From Trochalopteron elliotii (Eukaryota; Chordata; Aves; Passeriformes; Leiothrichidae), in contig JANPWX010000029.1 of the NCBI GenBank assembly GCA_024734555.1, positions 1,741,536 to 1,805,535 of the forward strand: a stretch of DNA of 64,000 nt. Direction: 5' to 3'. This document shows positions 49,216 through 62,738 of the stretch, one piece after another. The notes under the pieces were generated by a model, which was given only the letters and a program-made list of their open reading frames with translations, ran no database searches and was not told the origin of the DNA. Position 1 is the first letter of the stretch; every line of letters starts with the position of its first letter. Both the position numbers and the translations under genes were made by a program.

Positions 49216-52200
49216 TTAGAGTTTGGTCTGTTGCTTCAATGCATTTGCAAGTAGTGGGGCTGAGAGTCTGGGAAGCGTTAGGAGATCTGTAGGATTGTGT
49301 TCTGGAAGAAATCCAAGAAATTGGTTTCATCTGAAGAACAGAGTTCAGATGGGAGATTAAAGAAATCGTGTCTCTGCTGCATGAGGCTGTCCATATGAAC
49401 GAGAAGTCTGCATGAGGGGAGAAGCTTAGAGGTCTCACAGAGATTTTTTAATTTTTTTTCCAGTTGGTGTCATTGCAGGTGAAGTATTCCACTGATCTGT
49501 GGGAAATTTGGACTGCATTTCCAGTCTTTTCTTAACAGCTGTGAGCATTCAGCCCTTTATGTACTAAAACCTTTAATTTTCAGGAGACGAGTGTATGCTG
49601 CAGAGAATTTTTTTCTAAAGCTGGTTCAGGTAAAGCATATCCTTCCAACATACAAGTTGTTTTCTCACTCTGAGTTATATGGATTTTTATTAAACAGTAA
49701 TATTATTGTTAAACCTCTTAAGCTGTTATTAAATCTGTTAAACCTCCTAGTTGTGTGAGAGTCAGTTTTGCATAAGAAACGGGGTGGTGGCATGTTGGTC
49801 ACATTGCAGTAGTGCCAATCCATGGCATTGGCTTAACTGGTTTTTGTTCCATTAGCAAATGTCATGGAGTTTTTTATGGTGCTTTAAAATATACTCAGCT
49901 TTAAGACAACTAGTTTTATAAGCTGCAGAGAAGCATCAGTAACTGACTAATAAAGAGACATAATTTAGTTTTCATTAATATTACACTTACTAGATTAAAA
50001 CAATGAATTTTGATTAAATAGACTTGTATAAAAAGTCATTTTGATTAAGACACTCTTCATATAATGGATGTTGGTTCCATGCAGAGTAATGGATGAAAAT
50101 TGCCTCTAGGAAAAAAAGAAAAGAAAAAAATGTATAGAAAGAGATGAAGGCAAAGGTTTTCCTCCATGGCTTGCCAATACTCACAACTTGATTTAACAAT
50201 TCTTTTGTCTGCTTTTAATTTTATGGAATTAATAGTTGGCTTGGAGTAATGAAGTATATTTAATTTTTGAAGGAATATCTTTAGATGTTTTACTTTAGAC
50301 CTAGTAATATTTCTTATTTTTTTGAAAATAATTTCAGCTAATCTGGAGGGGTTTAATGTTATGGTGTAGTCTTGAAAGATGCTAACAGTTGATTTAAAAC
50401 CCCCCCAAAAAAAATCCTGAGGAAAGTTTTGGTTTGTAATGGCATTAAGGAGATAGTGCCACACAAGTGCAAATCCCTGTCTTTGATTTTTATTTTGATA
50501 ATTTATTTAGCAATAACCGAAGTGCTATTTTGGTATGGAAGAACAGCTGTGTTTTATAAAAGCAGAGTATTTTCTTTCATTTATAGGTTTGGGTTCTAGG
50601 AAGAAGGTGTTGCCAGGGATTAAGTGTAATCAAATTCCAACTCTCATCTCTTAAAAAGTAATTCAACAAATGAATGAAGGACAGAAAATATTTTCAGTCA
50701 TTTCTATAATATGTGGCTTTGTGTTGCATTGAAAATGCCAATAAGCTACAGTTCCAGAACAAAAGCATGGAAAAGAAATGTAAGTTCACAATAATTCAAA
50801 GGCCATGGTCTTTATTATCCTTTTAATGAATAGATGAATTACACTGCAATTTTATAAGCCTTCTGTGAATCTTTTCTTTTCTTACACAATGACTGTTTAT
50901 TCTCACTTGACTTCAATGAAATTATATGAGAGGTAAATATAATTGTTAGTTACAATCTGAAATACTTTTTGATCAGTGTTGTCACTACTTTTCCTGTTGT
51001 TCAAACCCATCTTGCTGGAGAATATAAGGCTATAATACTTTTGTAGGTTTTTTTTACTTTATATTTTATTTTATCCCTGCTACATTTTTCATCTTCCACA
51101 GGAGAGCCAGAACTTAGAGAAAGAGGATCTTCTCAGATCTTCTCTCCATCCCTGATTTCTTTGCCAATTGTTATTTTGTTGGTTTGTCTTACTTATTTTC
51201 TGGCATTTACAAATCCTATTGCTTGATTGCACATCGGAGCTTTTGGCCATCAGAATTGAAGGATGTGCAATCCATACTGGAATATGCACTGGATACTTAC
51301 AGGAGAATCAGCACTGCCAGCATGGATGCTCAAAAGGCAGAGATCAAAACTAGTAAGTGTTGCTGTACTGTCACTAGGAAGAGTCTTTTTAGGCAGTTAT
51401 AGAAAATCTGTAAAAATAATTTTGAAAGAATAGTGTTATTTGTTAGATAATGTACAAAAGATAAGGCTGGTGCGTGATTTCATACATATATTCCCTAGAC
51501 TCATGTGGGACATGAGCATCTTAGGAAGGGAAAACGATTAATGTAGAAGCTTTAGGTCATAAATGTGAAATAAACCCTCTATCATTAATACCAGGTGATG
51601 TCCATCACTTTTCACTTGCAAATAATCTCTATAAATAGAGCAATTACTACATAAGCAGTCAATTATAAACTATTGCATTGTGAAAAGAAACCACAGTACA
51701 TTGGCTTGCTGTCATTTCCAGTAAGGCTTTAACCTTTTACTAAAAACTAAATAAGTGATTATGATTCAGTGGGAAGGACCTAGAAGAGCTGTTAAAAGAG
51801 AAGAAAGTGGTGTTGCACAGAATCCCTTGCACAGGATGTAGGAACTCCAGTGTTCCTTAGCTGAGTTCTGTTTCTGATGATCTGGATTGAGATGCTGGAT
51901 TGAAATGCAGGGCCTGGGTCTTTGCAGGGCCATGGGGGCCACAATTACCATTTGAGCAGGGAGAGGTAATTATTTTTTTGGGAAAAATGTTCATCTGCAG
52001 CTGAGTTCCTCAAGCCTTTGTTCAGCAGGGTGGCACAACACCGGGCGTTACAGGACTGACACAGCTCTACAGCAGTTGTGGATTGTTTACAAACCTCTCT
52101 TTGTTGTTCCTGAGTAACTTTCCTCATGTGCCTTAGAAGAATTCAGGCAGTCACTGAGTTACTGAGTGATGGACCACAGTTTCAGAAATTTGCACTCTTG

Positions 52201-53956
52201 TGTGCAAATGTTCATATGATACACTAAAATAGAACCACCCTATTATTTAACATTTCTGTCGATGGAATTGTTATTTTGGGTAAGTAGTGTCAGGGTAAGT
52301 AGTTCTTCCTGTGTTCCAGTGGCACAATTGTTTTCTTCCCACTGTGTTGTAGAATTAGGTGCAACCAATGTGTGGATTGGAAACACTCAGACTCTGGGAT
52401 TGTTGAGAATTTTGGACACCACAGTGTCCCTGTTCTGAACTATAATTGGCCAGAATAAATAGAATGTTTAATTATTAAAATGTGATATCTCTACTACCTG
52501 GAAAGAAGGAGCATGTGATACACATCCTAGAACATCAAATCACCCTCCTAGAAAGGAAGGGTAAGGTCAGTTAGAAACAAAAGCTGGTTTTGAGGACCCC
52601 CACTGACGTCAGATGTGTTTGCAACCAGACTGGAGAAGTTTTGGACAAATTTATTCATTATAGTGAGGGAGCAGCCACATGTTCCTGCCTTCATGTACAA
52701 GTCTCTTTGCTGTGATTTTGTGGCCTCCTAATTGACTGCTCTGCTTTTTTATTGAGTTGGGACTCTGTCCATCTCAGCCAGCACTCTGTAATGAATACAG
52801 TAAATGTGTGTGCATCATTAGTAAACCTGGGAAGAGAGATCTGGTACCTCTTCATACATAATCAGTGATTCTTGGGTCCTTAAATGTCTCTTTCACAGTA
52901 AAAAAAACAGATATGTTGTTCTTGTATTAATATTACAGGAAGATCTCTTCTTCCTCCCTGTTTGGGGGTGTGTTTAAATATGAAAGAAACCTCACTGTAG
53001 TGTGTACATACACCGTGTAATATATAAATAGTGCTCCCTGTGGAATAAGTTGTCTATAACTGACATGGCTCTTCTATTTATTTAGTGAACACTGTGCTCA
53101 AACTTTCCCTGCCAGCTCTGTGTCGTTGGTGCTTTTGCAGGAGGCTGAGTTGCCTCACTCCCAAAATGGAAAGCTTTTGGAATTATAGTTCCAGTAACTG
53201 TGGGAATCAAACAATTTTTCCTTCTAGAAATCAACATTGTACAAATTGAGACACATTCCCAAAATTCTGTCTAGGAAAACAGCTGTAACCTTTGTTTATA
53301 CATGGTAGCTGCAAATAATTGTAACTACTCCATGGTGAACTGGAAGCGCTAGCATTTAAAGGGATCAAATGATTAAAGTGAGCTCTTCAATCAAATACAT
53401 CTGGAGACTAAAACAGGCTTTGGAAGTACATACCTCAAACAGGAGGTAATTCTGTTTCTGAAATGCAGAGAAAAGCGGGGTCAGAACCTACAGAGAAGTT
53501 AGAAATTGTGCGATCCTGGAGCATGGGGTGTAGTACTGCAGTCTGCCTCCTGTTTTGTGAGCTGTTTCACATAACACTGCTCTGCTAGAGCACGGGTTTA
53601 TGAATAGGAAATTTAATTTTGAGACCTTTCGTGTATAAGGAATGAAGTTCTGAAGAGGTGAAAGTAAAGGAGAAAAGAGATGTGTTTGTTGTTTAAATTA
53701 TTATTCAAAATGTTTGGAGTCGGTTGTTTTGAAAAATGCCTGGAGTGGATGAGATGCAGAGAAGTGGTTGGTGTTTAATTACACAGGACTGCCACCTAGC
53801 ATCAGCTCACAGCTCTGAGCAGCATCAGCCTTACAGCAGCAGCACTCCCAGCTTTGCACTGAAATTCATTTTTTCTTTCCAACCTTGTTATTGGAGTATA
53901 AATGTCTGTGCTAAAAAAAGACAGCTCTTACACGGTAAACCTCTGATATTAACATT
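49216..53956. other. Non-coding DNA with one exon candidate
   Basis: AT-rich unique sequence on both sides of the exon-like segment at 51254-51352. The other open frames (up to 158 codons at the left edge, running out of the repeat on the minus strand) carry no motif I recognise. Confidence 0.6.
51254..51352 (+). other. Best candidate coding exon in the window (99 nt)
   Basis: The segment lies between CCATCAG (ending 51253) and a consensus GTAAGT donor starting at 51353. It is 99 nt long. In one frame it enters and leaves in phase 1, so it could be skipped without a frameshift. That frame is rich in charged and aliphatic residues in a helical pattern (LKDVQSILEYALDTYRRIS, then a Met-Asp-Ala-Gln-Lys segment) and looks more like real protein than any other frame here. 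The frame also stays open upstream. A second frame is open too and would be cysteine-rich. The acceptor pyrimidine tract is weak. I cannot assign a family, and no neighbouring exon was found within the window, so if real it belongs to a gene with long introns. Confidence 0.3.
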
Positions 53957-54071
53957 GAAAGCTTTTTAATTCAGACAAATGGAAACAGGGCTAGTAAAAG
54001 CTTTTTTGTTAAANGAAAGCTTTTTAATTCAGACAAATGGAAACAGGGCTAGTAAAAGCTTTTTTGTTAAA
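53957..54071. repeat. Exact 57-bp duplication around a single N (assembly join)
   Basis: 53957-54013 and 54015-54071 are identical over all 57 bases, with one ambiguous N at 54014 between them. Identity this perfect, broken only by the window's single N, is the signature of two contig ends that overlap but were joined without merging. The true genome most likely has one copy. Confidence 0.93.
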
Positions 54072-57000
54072 TAGATATAATTATATTATAGTTAATTATG
54101 GTTTCCAAGTTTGTCTAGGTAGATGCCATGTTAATAAATGTTACTATTTCAGCAGCTCTTAAAAAATCAAATTTTGCGTTTAGTAGTGTTACTAAACTAC
54201 TACTGCTACTACTATTGGTAGTGTTCTTTCAAATTCAAGCATTAACTGGAAAATGAAGAAATCTCTTCATGGCATTAGTGTACACACCCCAGATTTACAT
54301 ATTCCTAAAAGGAACAATATGCGTGGGTTTATGATAAAGAGGGCCACAGTAATCAAGTAATCAATTCTGTATGTGGCAGCAACTAGATATTTTATGTTTG
54401 GAAATTTGTGAGGACATTTGATGCTGACAAATAAGCTCTCAGTCATATATCCTTTTAGTCTGAGTATAGCACAGAGTGAATTAATCCTTCATATTTCTCT
54501 GAAGTGCAGTGTGAAGCCAGGACCTCAACCAAAAATCTGCTTTACCTGAATGATCTGTTAGTGCTTTGTTCTATTTTTTTACACTTTATAGTAAGTAAAA
54601 TATTAAAAAAAATCTATGAAATACCAAAATATTGCATTTAGATTGATTTTGTATTTAATGAGTCCTTTATAGGATGTAATACCAAGTGTTAATCAATAGA
54701 CATGCCAGAATAACTTCCAATACAACCTTGTAGAGTTTTTAAAATTAATTCTTATTAAAATTATTGACTTGTTGTGACTTACTGGGGTTGCAACTGGAGC
54801 AGTTTTTCATCCTAATTAGGAGGTTAGGTTCCACTACTCAAACTGCAGATAATAGTGTAATGATTGTCATCTGGAAACATAAAAATCAATGTGAGATACT
54901 ATCAAAATCTGCCAACTGTCACAAATTATGGAAATTGCTCACGGTTTTAAAAACACTGCTAAACGGTGTTTCCTTTTATTCTTTATAACATATTCAAGCA
55001 CAGCTACTCAAGAGAGTGTCTATTAACATAAAGCAAGTATCAAGTGGTGCTCAGATAGTTATGGCCACCTCTTCATCTGTGATGTAATATACAAATATTT
55101 CAGGAGAGATATGGAATAATCTTCATTTTATTGTATTAAAAATCAAATATCTTATTACAAATTACATAGCAGGATTGTATTGCAGTTAACACTGCTCTGT
55201 TTTCTGGTCAGTTATATCTGTTGATGCAGTAAAGAAAGTAGAATGTGAAGATAATGGCCACACACATGGCTGTACAGTTCCCTCACTGGTAACATCAGGA
55301 GAATTGGAAAATTTTAGGTCATTCTATAGATATATATTCCATCTTTTCTTTTACAGTCTTCACACTGCAATGTCAAGGGGCAGAAATGAGAGAAAGAGAA
55401 AAAAAGGATGTTAGTTGTCACTGAGGCTGTGCTTCAGTTCGAGGTTATTTATAGTGATTTTGTTTTTAATATTTGATGTACACAGATCTTTCCTTCTCAG
55501 TCAGGTGTAACTCTGAAAACTCCTCTGCTGTAATTGCCTTTGGAGGTCTATGGGAGGTTATAAAAACATGATACATGCTGTTTGATTAGTCCTTTATAAA
55601 TCACTATATGTTTTCTCATTCTACCTGCCCTCTCTGCAGAATTTATTCTCCCATTTTCTTATGTTCATAATGGAAAAAAATAGTGTTCTTCATTTGAGTG
55701 TTAGTATATGTCATGTGTTAATGGAAATGAGGAGCAAAACCTTTGGATTCAAATGGAAACCAAGCTGATGCAAATATTCACCAGCTTGCCAGGGTGTTGG
55801 TCCTTGTCTCTTTGGAATTACCTTAAAGCAACTCATTTCAGGTTTTGTGATGAAGCACTACAAGTTCTGTGTCCATATCTTATATATTATTTTTCCTTTC
55901 TGCTTCGTCATCTGTGTGCAGGTTGAATTGCTGACAATCCTTCATAAAAGTATTTTAAAAGGATGTAGAGCTTTAGAGATAAAAAAGCACAAAATCACAG
56001 GTACTGAGGGATGGTGGCATTCCTGTTCAGGGACATGGAGATTTTATTATTCACCATGGCTCAGAAATTTAGAATCAACTGACTTGTAATGTGTACTCTG
56101 ATGAGTTGACTGAAATTTTAAGTGGTGTATTTAAATTTTAATGCAAACAAATTTTTGACAAAACCAAGACTTTTACTGGTGTGCAGCTTTGTGTTTTCAC
56201 TGAAAAAGAGCTTTGAAAATCATGATTCTGCCCCTGCTTGGGCCAGAAACTGGAAGAATCCCCGGCTCATGGAAATCAACATATCTCCATCAACTCACTG
56301 GAAGTGAAGAGTTTTATGGGAGCTGCAGAGATAATCATCATTATCTTTCTGTGAAGAAGATAAAACTGGTTCTAAAGACCTACACAGCAGATTATGACAT
56401 TATTTGAAAAGTGTTTATTAACCTTGCACTGTTAAACAGAAAATAGCTTCTGGTATCTGATAAAAGAGGAGGTAAGATTTAAAACACTTGAGAGGGAAAC
56501 AATAGACACCTGTGCCCATGGTAGGCTTTGGATAAGACACAGTTTTGTCCACATCTGGATTCAAACCTGCCTGCTGCTTGGGTGAACTCACTGGTCAGAA
56601 ATTCTTTTGAGCTGCTCAGATGGTGAACCAGAGTTTGTTGGAAGAAAGCCTCTTCTACAGCAGCAGTGCTATATTTCAAAATGTAAGTCTCATTAAATTC
56701 TTTCTGATATAAAACAAAGCAAATTGTGAGTACAATAATTAGAAGCATAGTAACCAGCACAAGCTGCTTTTCTCCATTAAAGTGTCAAATTCAATCCTCA
56801 ATGTGAAAACAAAGCAAAATATAATTTTAGTGAAATGTTTGGGGAAAAAAAATATTTTTGTTTGCAGACTCCTTAGAAGCAATTAAGCATTAGCTCTGTC
56901 AAATACTGAATTATAGGTGAATTCAGTTTCAATTATGTGAACTATACATTCTTTGAAATTTGCCTAAAAAGAAAGTGGCTGCACATGTTTTGAAAGCATT

Positions 57001-59153
57001 CTAGTAATGCCTAACACCTTCCAAAGTACCTTTCAAGCAATGAAATACAAATTCAGCACATCTGTGTTCCTACAAGACTTGCAGTAATAATCAGATTGGT
57101 TAACTATACTTGTTTGGGGTTTTTTTTAAGATTGATTTTAATGTTTTAATCGATTTGAGGCAGATGAACTCAGTTGTGTGTAAAATCTTATTTATTTGGG
57201 GACAAAAGGGAATTGAGTTTTGATAGAAAAAAAAAAAAATACCTTCCAGAAAAGAAAAGTCCTTAGACTCCACATTTTAAGACATGTTCAGCATACTTAG
57301 AAATTCATCCTTTTGGTCAGCATTACTTGTTGGATATGGAATTTACTCTATTTTAGTGCATTTTGGATCCAGGATTGCAGTTACAAGTGTTAAAAAGTAT
57401 TATAGGTAGAGGCATAGTGTATTAGTTTTTTTTCTTTCATCAATCCATTTCTTCAATTGACTTTTGCTGGCTAGTAATGATTACTTCAAAGAGCTGCATA
57501 TAAATGCACACAGTAGAACTCATTAATTTTCAGTAATTTTGGAAATGCACATGAGGAATAGATGAATTCTGAAAATCTGTGCTATTGTCCCACACTGGAT
57601 TCCTTTATAAGGAGAATTGTAGGTTGTTGCAAATGCAGTGCACCTAGAATTTGTGAAATCAAGGGAAAAAGGGAGAACAGTTTCTAGAAATGCAGATGGG
57701 TTTGGAGGACACTCAAAATTAAGAAGCTTTCTGCTCTGACACAAAAATGGGTCAAAATCAAGTAGCTGAAACCCCCAAAATGTTAATGAAGTTCTGATTA
57801 CAAACACAGAAAAAGAAAGTCTTGTTATATTGCCAGTTCACTGCTCTGAAATGTGTGCATCATGCACTGACCTTTATCTGCTGTGGATTTTTAAAATCAA
57901 TTATTTTATTTATTTCAAATCTTTTAGTATTACCTGCTGCACTACCTGGGCACTTTGTACCTATCTGCCCATGGGATGTGTTTTGGGCACCTCCTGTGTC
58001 ACAGGTTTTGTTACCCACACCCTGACCTGGAGCAGAACTCTGCTGCCCTGAATACTTGTTTTTGTTTTTACTGTACCGGGTTCTCATGTGAATCTCAGGG
58101 TTTGGTTTAACTGTGGAGCTTGAGCACAGCATTTGTAATCTCATGTGTGTGTGCTTTAGTAGAAATTTTAGGAGTTTTTCATGATATGACACTTTCCTAG
58201 TTAAATTCCTAGTGGGAATGATAAGGAAATCTGCTTTTGGTCTCCCTGATAAATGATGTTATTTAACCAAGTGAGGATTAGCCTGGTTCTACATAGATAA
58301 GTAGACTTACCCTTAGACTTATCTAATTTCTGGAATTCTTAGGAAGTGTGGACAAATCTCTCTATAGAAAGAAATAACTTTTAAATAACATTCTGATTCT
58401 TCATTAAACAAAATCTAATTAACTGATATGTCACAATTTCATGTTGAATTACAATTTTTAAGTCACATATATTTAAAGCCCTGATCTTACCATGTGTCTG
58501 GTGATGCACTTGCACTGTATCAGAACTAACATTAGTGCAATCTAAATGGAGGCATGGCACTATGGACCAGTTTGTATTTCCTTCTTATCACTCAAAACTC
58601 AATTTCTAAATGGGACATTTCCTAATTCTGTAGTCTTGATTATTGGAAAATATTCCAGCAGCCTCATGGAAGTTTTTTATACTGACTGTAAAAAACATTT
58701 CAGATGGATAAATGACTTTCTTAAAGTCACATATCTGTGATTTTTCATCTGTGCAAAAGAGACGAAAAACATTGCTTGCTCAGGCTAGAATTTCTAAACT
58801 GCTTTCAAAATTTCAGCCAGCCCACCTGGAAAACAGGATTCCATCAAGATATTATGGAAGTATATAGACTTCCTAGAACATATTTCTAGGAATTGAGATA
58901 TAACTAGTTTATTTTATGTTTAAGAATCACTCTTTTCAGTTAAAGGTTATTCCACTTCCATAAATTCAGTTGCAGATGAGGTTGTTACAGGTCTTTCTTT
59001 TGAGGAGTTGCCCCAAGCATTGAGATCTGTATGTTGTAGAATCTCTCCTTTGCAGATCTTCTAATATATAAATGTTACCATCAGTTCAGAATTGCAGAGA
59101 TAACCCCAATCTGTAAGCTGCTCTTAAGAAATTTATTTCTTTTCCTTTTAGTC

Positions 59154-59180
59154 TTTTTTTTTTTTTTTTTTTTTTTTTTT
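59154..59180. repeat. Poly-T run (27 T)
   Basis: The longest homopolymer in the window. Length here is prone to sequencing error and polymorphism. Confidence 0.92.
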
Positions 59181-62087
59181 AGTTCAGGATTATGCTATCA
59201 GGCTACTAAAAAATGTATTCAAAATTGAAGCTGAAAGTTGACCAGAAATTGAAAATTAAAACTAAATAATTCAAAAAATATATATTACATGAACAAGGGT
59301 TCATGCAAACTGCTTTGTCTTTGACAATATTTTTATGAGAATTATAAAAGGGACTTAATGCCAAACTGAATAAATAACGTGTTTATTTATTTAAGAGAAT
59401 ACTTATTGCAGAAGTTCAAGCAAAGGAATTTGTAAGTTACGGATGTGTAACAGATCTTGACTAAAACTTACTTTTCGATCAAAATTGTGAAGCTGGACAG
59501 TCTTGTTAAATCACTGAAGCTTGATTTCTGTTCCCAGTAGTTAACTCTTAGTGTACTTGCTCAGTCTGGGTATTTCTTTTTTTTATCTTGGCTCTCAGGA
59601 AATGGGAATGAAACTGGACAGCTCAGTGATGTAAATGGAAATCCTTTGCTCTTATGGTAGCTGAAATGAAAAATAAGGAATCATGTCTCTTTAATGCTGT
59701 TAGAATTGAAACCAATATTAGAGATTTAAACACACACTCGGTTTGGTGTTGTGTTTTTTTTTTTCTTTTTTCCTCTAATTGAACAAATACTTGTTTTCTT
59801 TTTTTTTTGTTGTTGCAATTCCAGCTGCTTCTCAAAGTGCAGAACTCCTGTCTGTAGGAAGCTGTCTGGTTCAGGGAGTGCTTTTTGCTGGAGGAGTAGG
59901 AATTACTGATGGAGGGGGTGTTCACTGCTGCTGCCTAATGCTCTGCACTGCATGGCTTTTCTATCACCTGTTATTCTGTGTTAGTGCAGAGGAACGAGCC
60001 CTCTCAAGGGTTGCTGTCCTGCTTGAATCTCCATGGGAGTGCTGGAAGAGATGTCACTGACCCAACACCCAAATATACTTATCAGGAGACTCTTTTTGGG
60101 AAGTATGAGGGACCACCACCTCCCCCTGCCATGGTGTGAGCTCACAGATCTGAGGCAGATCCACCCTTCTGGGAGCTGCCAGTCACAGTCCCCACCACTG
60201 TGCACTGTTTGTTTGCTTCTGTAGAGCAACATGTGCATATCAGTGATAATGGCATCAAGGAAGAGATTTCTTTTCTCTCCTTTACCTCTTATTTTTTACT
60301 TTAATAATTCATGAAAGTTTTCATGCAAGTTAGAATTCACTGAGGTAATTTGGGCAACTGGGTAAATTGGTAATGGTATATAGATCATTTTACTCTAGGT
60401 CATCGTGTGTCTTGATATTGACCTAAAATTACAATGGGATGGCTCTTAATGTATATGAAAAGCTTTATCAGATATCTTTTCAGTTCAGTTTGCTAGTAAA
60501 TTAGATTACAACTGTTCATAGTTTATCGATTTCAGTTCAGGATAATAAAGCATTTATAGTGTTTGTTTCCAGTTTCCTTCCTGCTCTGAGAGGCACAGAG
60601 ATAGGAGCTGTGTGGGAGAATGACCTATTGCACCAAGGGAGGCTTTAAAGAGAAGGGCTGCTGCTCTTTGCTCTCCTCTGCCTCAGTGACTTCTGTTTTA
60701 AAATAGGGGATTGCAGTGCTTGTCTTGGGGAAGAGAAGCAGCTCTTTAAAGGGTGGAGCATTAGTAAAATCACTGGTGGAAGGTGCAGTAGGATTTTACT
60801 TAGAGCACACTTTGTCCAGGGCACTGAGGTGCAGCTCTGGCTGCTGCCAGAGCCAGATGTGTGTGGGGGTGAGTTCACGAGCTTGGAAACAGTGTGGAAT
60901 TCTGGATTGCCCAACATGGATGGGAACTCACCTGGGCCACAAATGGGGAAGTTACAAAGAAGGTGGTTAATTAGGACACTTTATTGACTCTGGACATCTC
61001 AACAGCTACCAGTACTAATTCCCATCATGGATATCAGTAAAGTATTTCTTCTTTCACAGTTTCTGCTGGCCAGCTGCTCTCTCTCTAGTCCCAGGCCTAG
61101 TAGCTCATGTTCTTCACACCCCTGCTTTGGCTTAAATACAGCAGAAAGGAAACATTGGCTGCACCCACCAGCCCAGCTGAGACAAAATGCCAGCTGATTT
61201 TAGCTCCTGTTGACTAAAATCAGTGAGGCTTTTGAAGTTTGGCAGACAAAACTGTACAGGAAGAGAAAACACCCCTGACTTCTGTGGGGTTGTGGGTTCA
61301 CACCTACTGTTTGTGCCATACTCAGCAATGGAAATAGAAGTGGAAGGATTTTGTTGGTAAATCACAATAACAATTTAAGTTTTGATTTCATTTTTTTTTT
61401 AAATTCTGTTTTACCACAGTCTTTAGATTTCCAGACAGAATAATGTACCATATGCCTGTGTATCACACACAGATCTCAAGTTGGTCATTGGCCATATAGC
61501 TATAGGATAGGCCTAGAGGAATGCCATGCTTCCTGGGCCTCCAAACAAAAGCCAAAATCTTCAGTGAAAAGAGAATAGGCCTTGTCTTGATTTACATGAC
61601 ACAGAAATGTGGCTCTGGCTGCTGGAGAGGTGAGTGTTAGAGGTTACAATTCCTTCTCATGTGTTGTTTTCTTTAGATTCACGGTAGTGTCATCACAACA
61701 TATGGCAGAGTTGTTTTCTTTTGGGTTTGTTTTCACATTTTTAAGGGACTGTTTCAAAGTCAACACTGTCAAATGACATGTTTGGAAACGTATGATCTTG
61801 CAGTAGGGCCTTGGGAATTGTGATAGAGCTTGTGCTTCTTACTTTTGTGAAATTGTGCTTTTAGTTCCTGTGTGTTTTCTTCACTCTAGAACTGTATTCC
61901 CTCACAGGTGTGTGCTGTGAAACTGAAGAAGGAACAAAGCCCATTCATTTTCCCTGACACACCACACACACAAACTGGTGTGTCATCAGTGTGACTGCAG
62001 CAGGACCCCATTGCAGTGGTGTCTGCTCCTCTGTGTGTGCAGACAGAATGCTGCCTCTGCCTTATTGTGCTCTTCAAGCTCAGAATT

Positions 62088-62101
62088 CAGGTTTAAACCT
62101 G
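62088..62101. repeat. 14-bp perfect palindrome
   Basis: CAGGTTTAAACCTG is its own reverse complement. It lies at the edge of a short stretch where CCTGCAAGCTTAG and CCTGCATGCTTAG recur about 50 bp apart. Confidence 0.8.
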
Positions 62102-62267
62102 CAAGCTTAGATGATTCTTTACTTTAAAACCTCTGACGTTTTAAGCCTGCATGCTTAGCTTACAAAGTTTGCCTTGTGTTTTACTTTACAGGCTTGCTTC
62201 CAAAATAAATAGCTCCTTTGGTTCTTCCTACTTTTTAATGGTTATGGAACTTCTCCTAAATTAAGAC

Positions 62268-62738
62268 CATCATAGTCACAGACCACTGAGGCTGGAAAGG
62301 ACCTCTGGAGTTCACCTAATCCAAGTGTCAGTGTTGAACTGAGACTGGGCTGCTACAGGCTTTGTATAGTTGAGTCTTGAAAATGAGCAAAATTCCCCAG
62401 TCCCTGCATCAACCTCTCCAGTGCATATTTGTCCCCAGAGTGATTTTTACTCATTCCATTTCTGTTCAGAACTTCCTGTACCTCAGTTTGCACTGGTGGT
62501 TTCTCAGTGCCCTTTGGTTGCCCCCAGTAAAGCCCCATCTCCCTTTTCTCCATGGCATCACAGGAACAGCAAGGCCACTGCTGGCCATTTCTGCAATTAA
62601 ACAAGTCCATTTCCTTCATATCTCCACGTAGATCCCATGTTCCAGGCCCTTGAGACACTGGCATCCTTCCCTGGACTCGCTCCAATTCGTGAGCATCTTT
62701 CTTGTTTTGTGGGAGAACAACTCAGTGCAGTATTATTG
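62268..62738 (-). mobile_element. CR1 LINE 3'-end fragment
   Basis: This segment matches, by eye, the reverse complement of the 3' end of the avian CR1 non-LTR retrotransposon. From left to right it has GCTGGAAAGGACCTCTGGAG (62291-62310), the CATCAACCTCTCCAGTGCA region (about 62408), CTTCCTGTACCTCAGTTTGC (about 62472-62491) and CTGGACTCGCTCCAAT (62671-62686), followed by CATCTTTCTTGTTTTGTGGG and CAGTGCAGTATT. The element therefore runs on the minus strand, with its 3' terminus near 62268. It covers the 3' untranslated part and perhaps the very end of ORF2. It has many substitutions and internal deletions and is inactive. The open frames through it are by-products. CR1 is the dominant LINE of birds and other sauropsids. 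Confidence 0.9.

Larger units (their letters stand above)
54072..62267. other. Non-coding DNA, no recognised gene
   Basis: About 8 kb of AT-rich unique sequence. It has a 27-base T run at 59154-59180, a 14-bp perfect palindrome at 62088-62101 and short unrelated open frames (none above 110 codons). No transposon or RNA gene was recognised. Confidence 0.6.

Noticed and set aside
48962..49438. 158-codon minus-strand frame sharing a peptide motif with another at 48207-48509
   Set aside because: The similarity is explained by duplicated repeat DNA. No family is recognised and both copies are diverged.
62353..62685. 110-codon minus-strand frame
   Set aside because: It lies inside the decayed CR1 3' region and does not correspond to an intact reverse-transcriptase reading frame.
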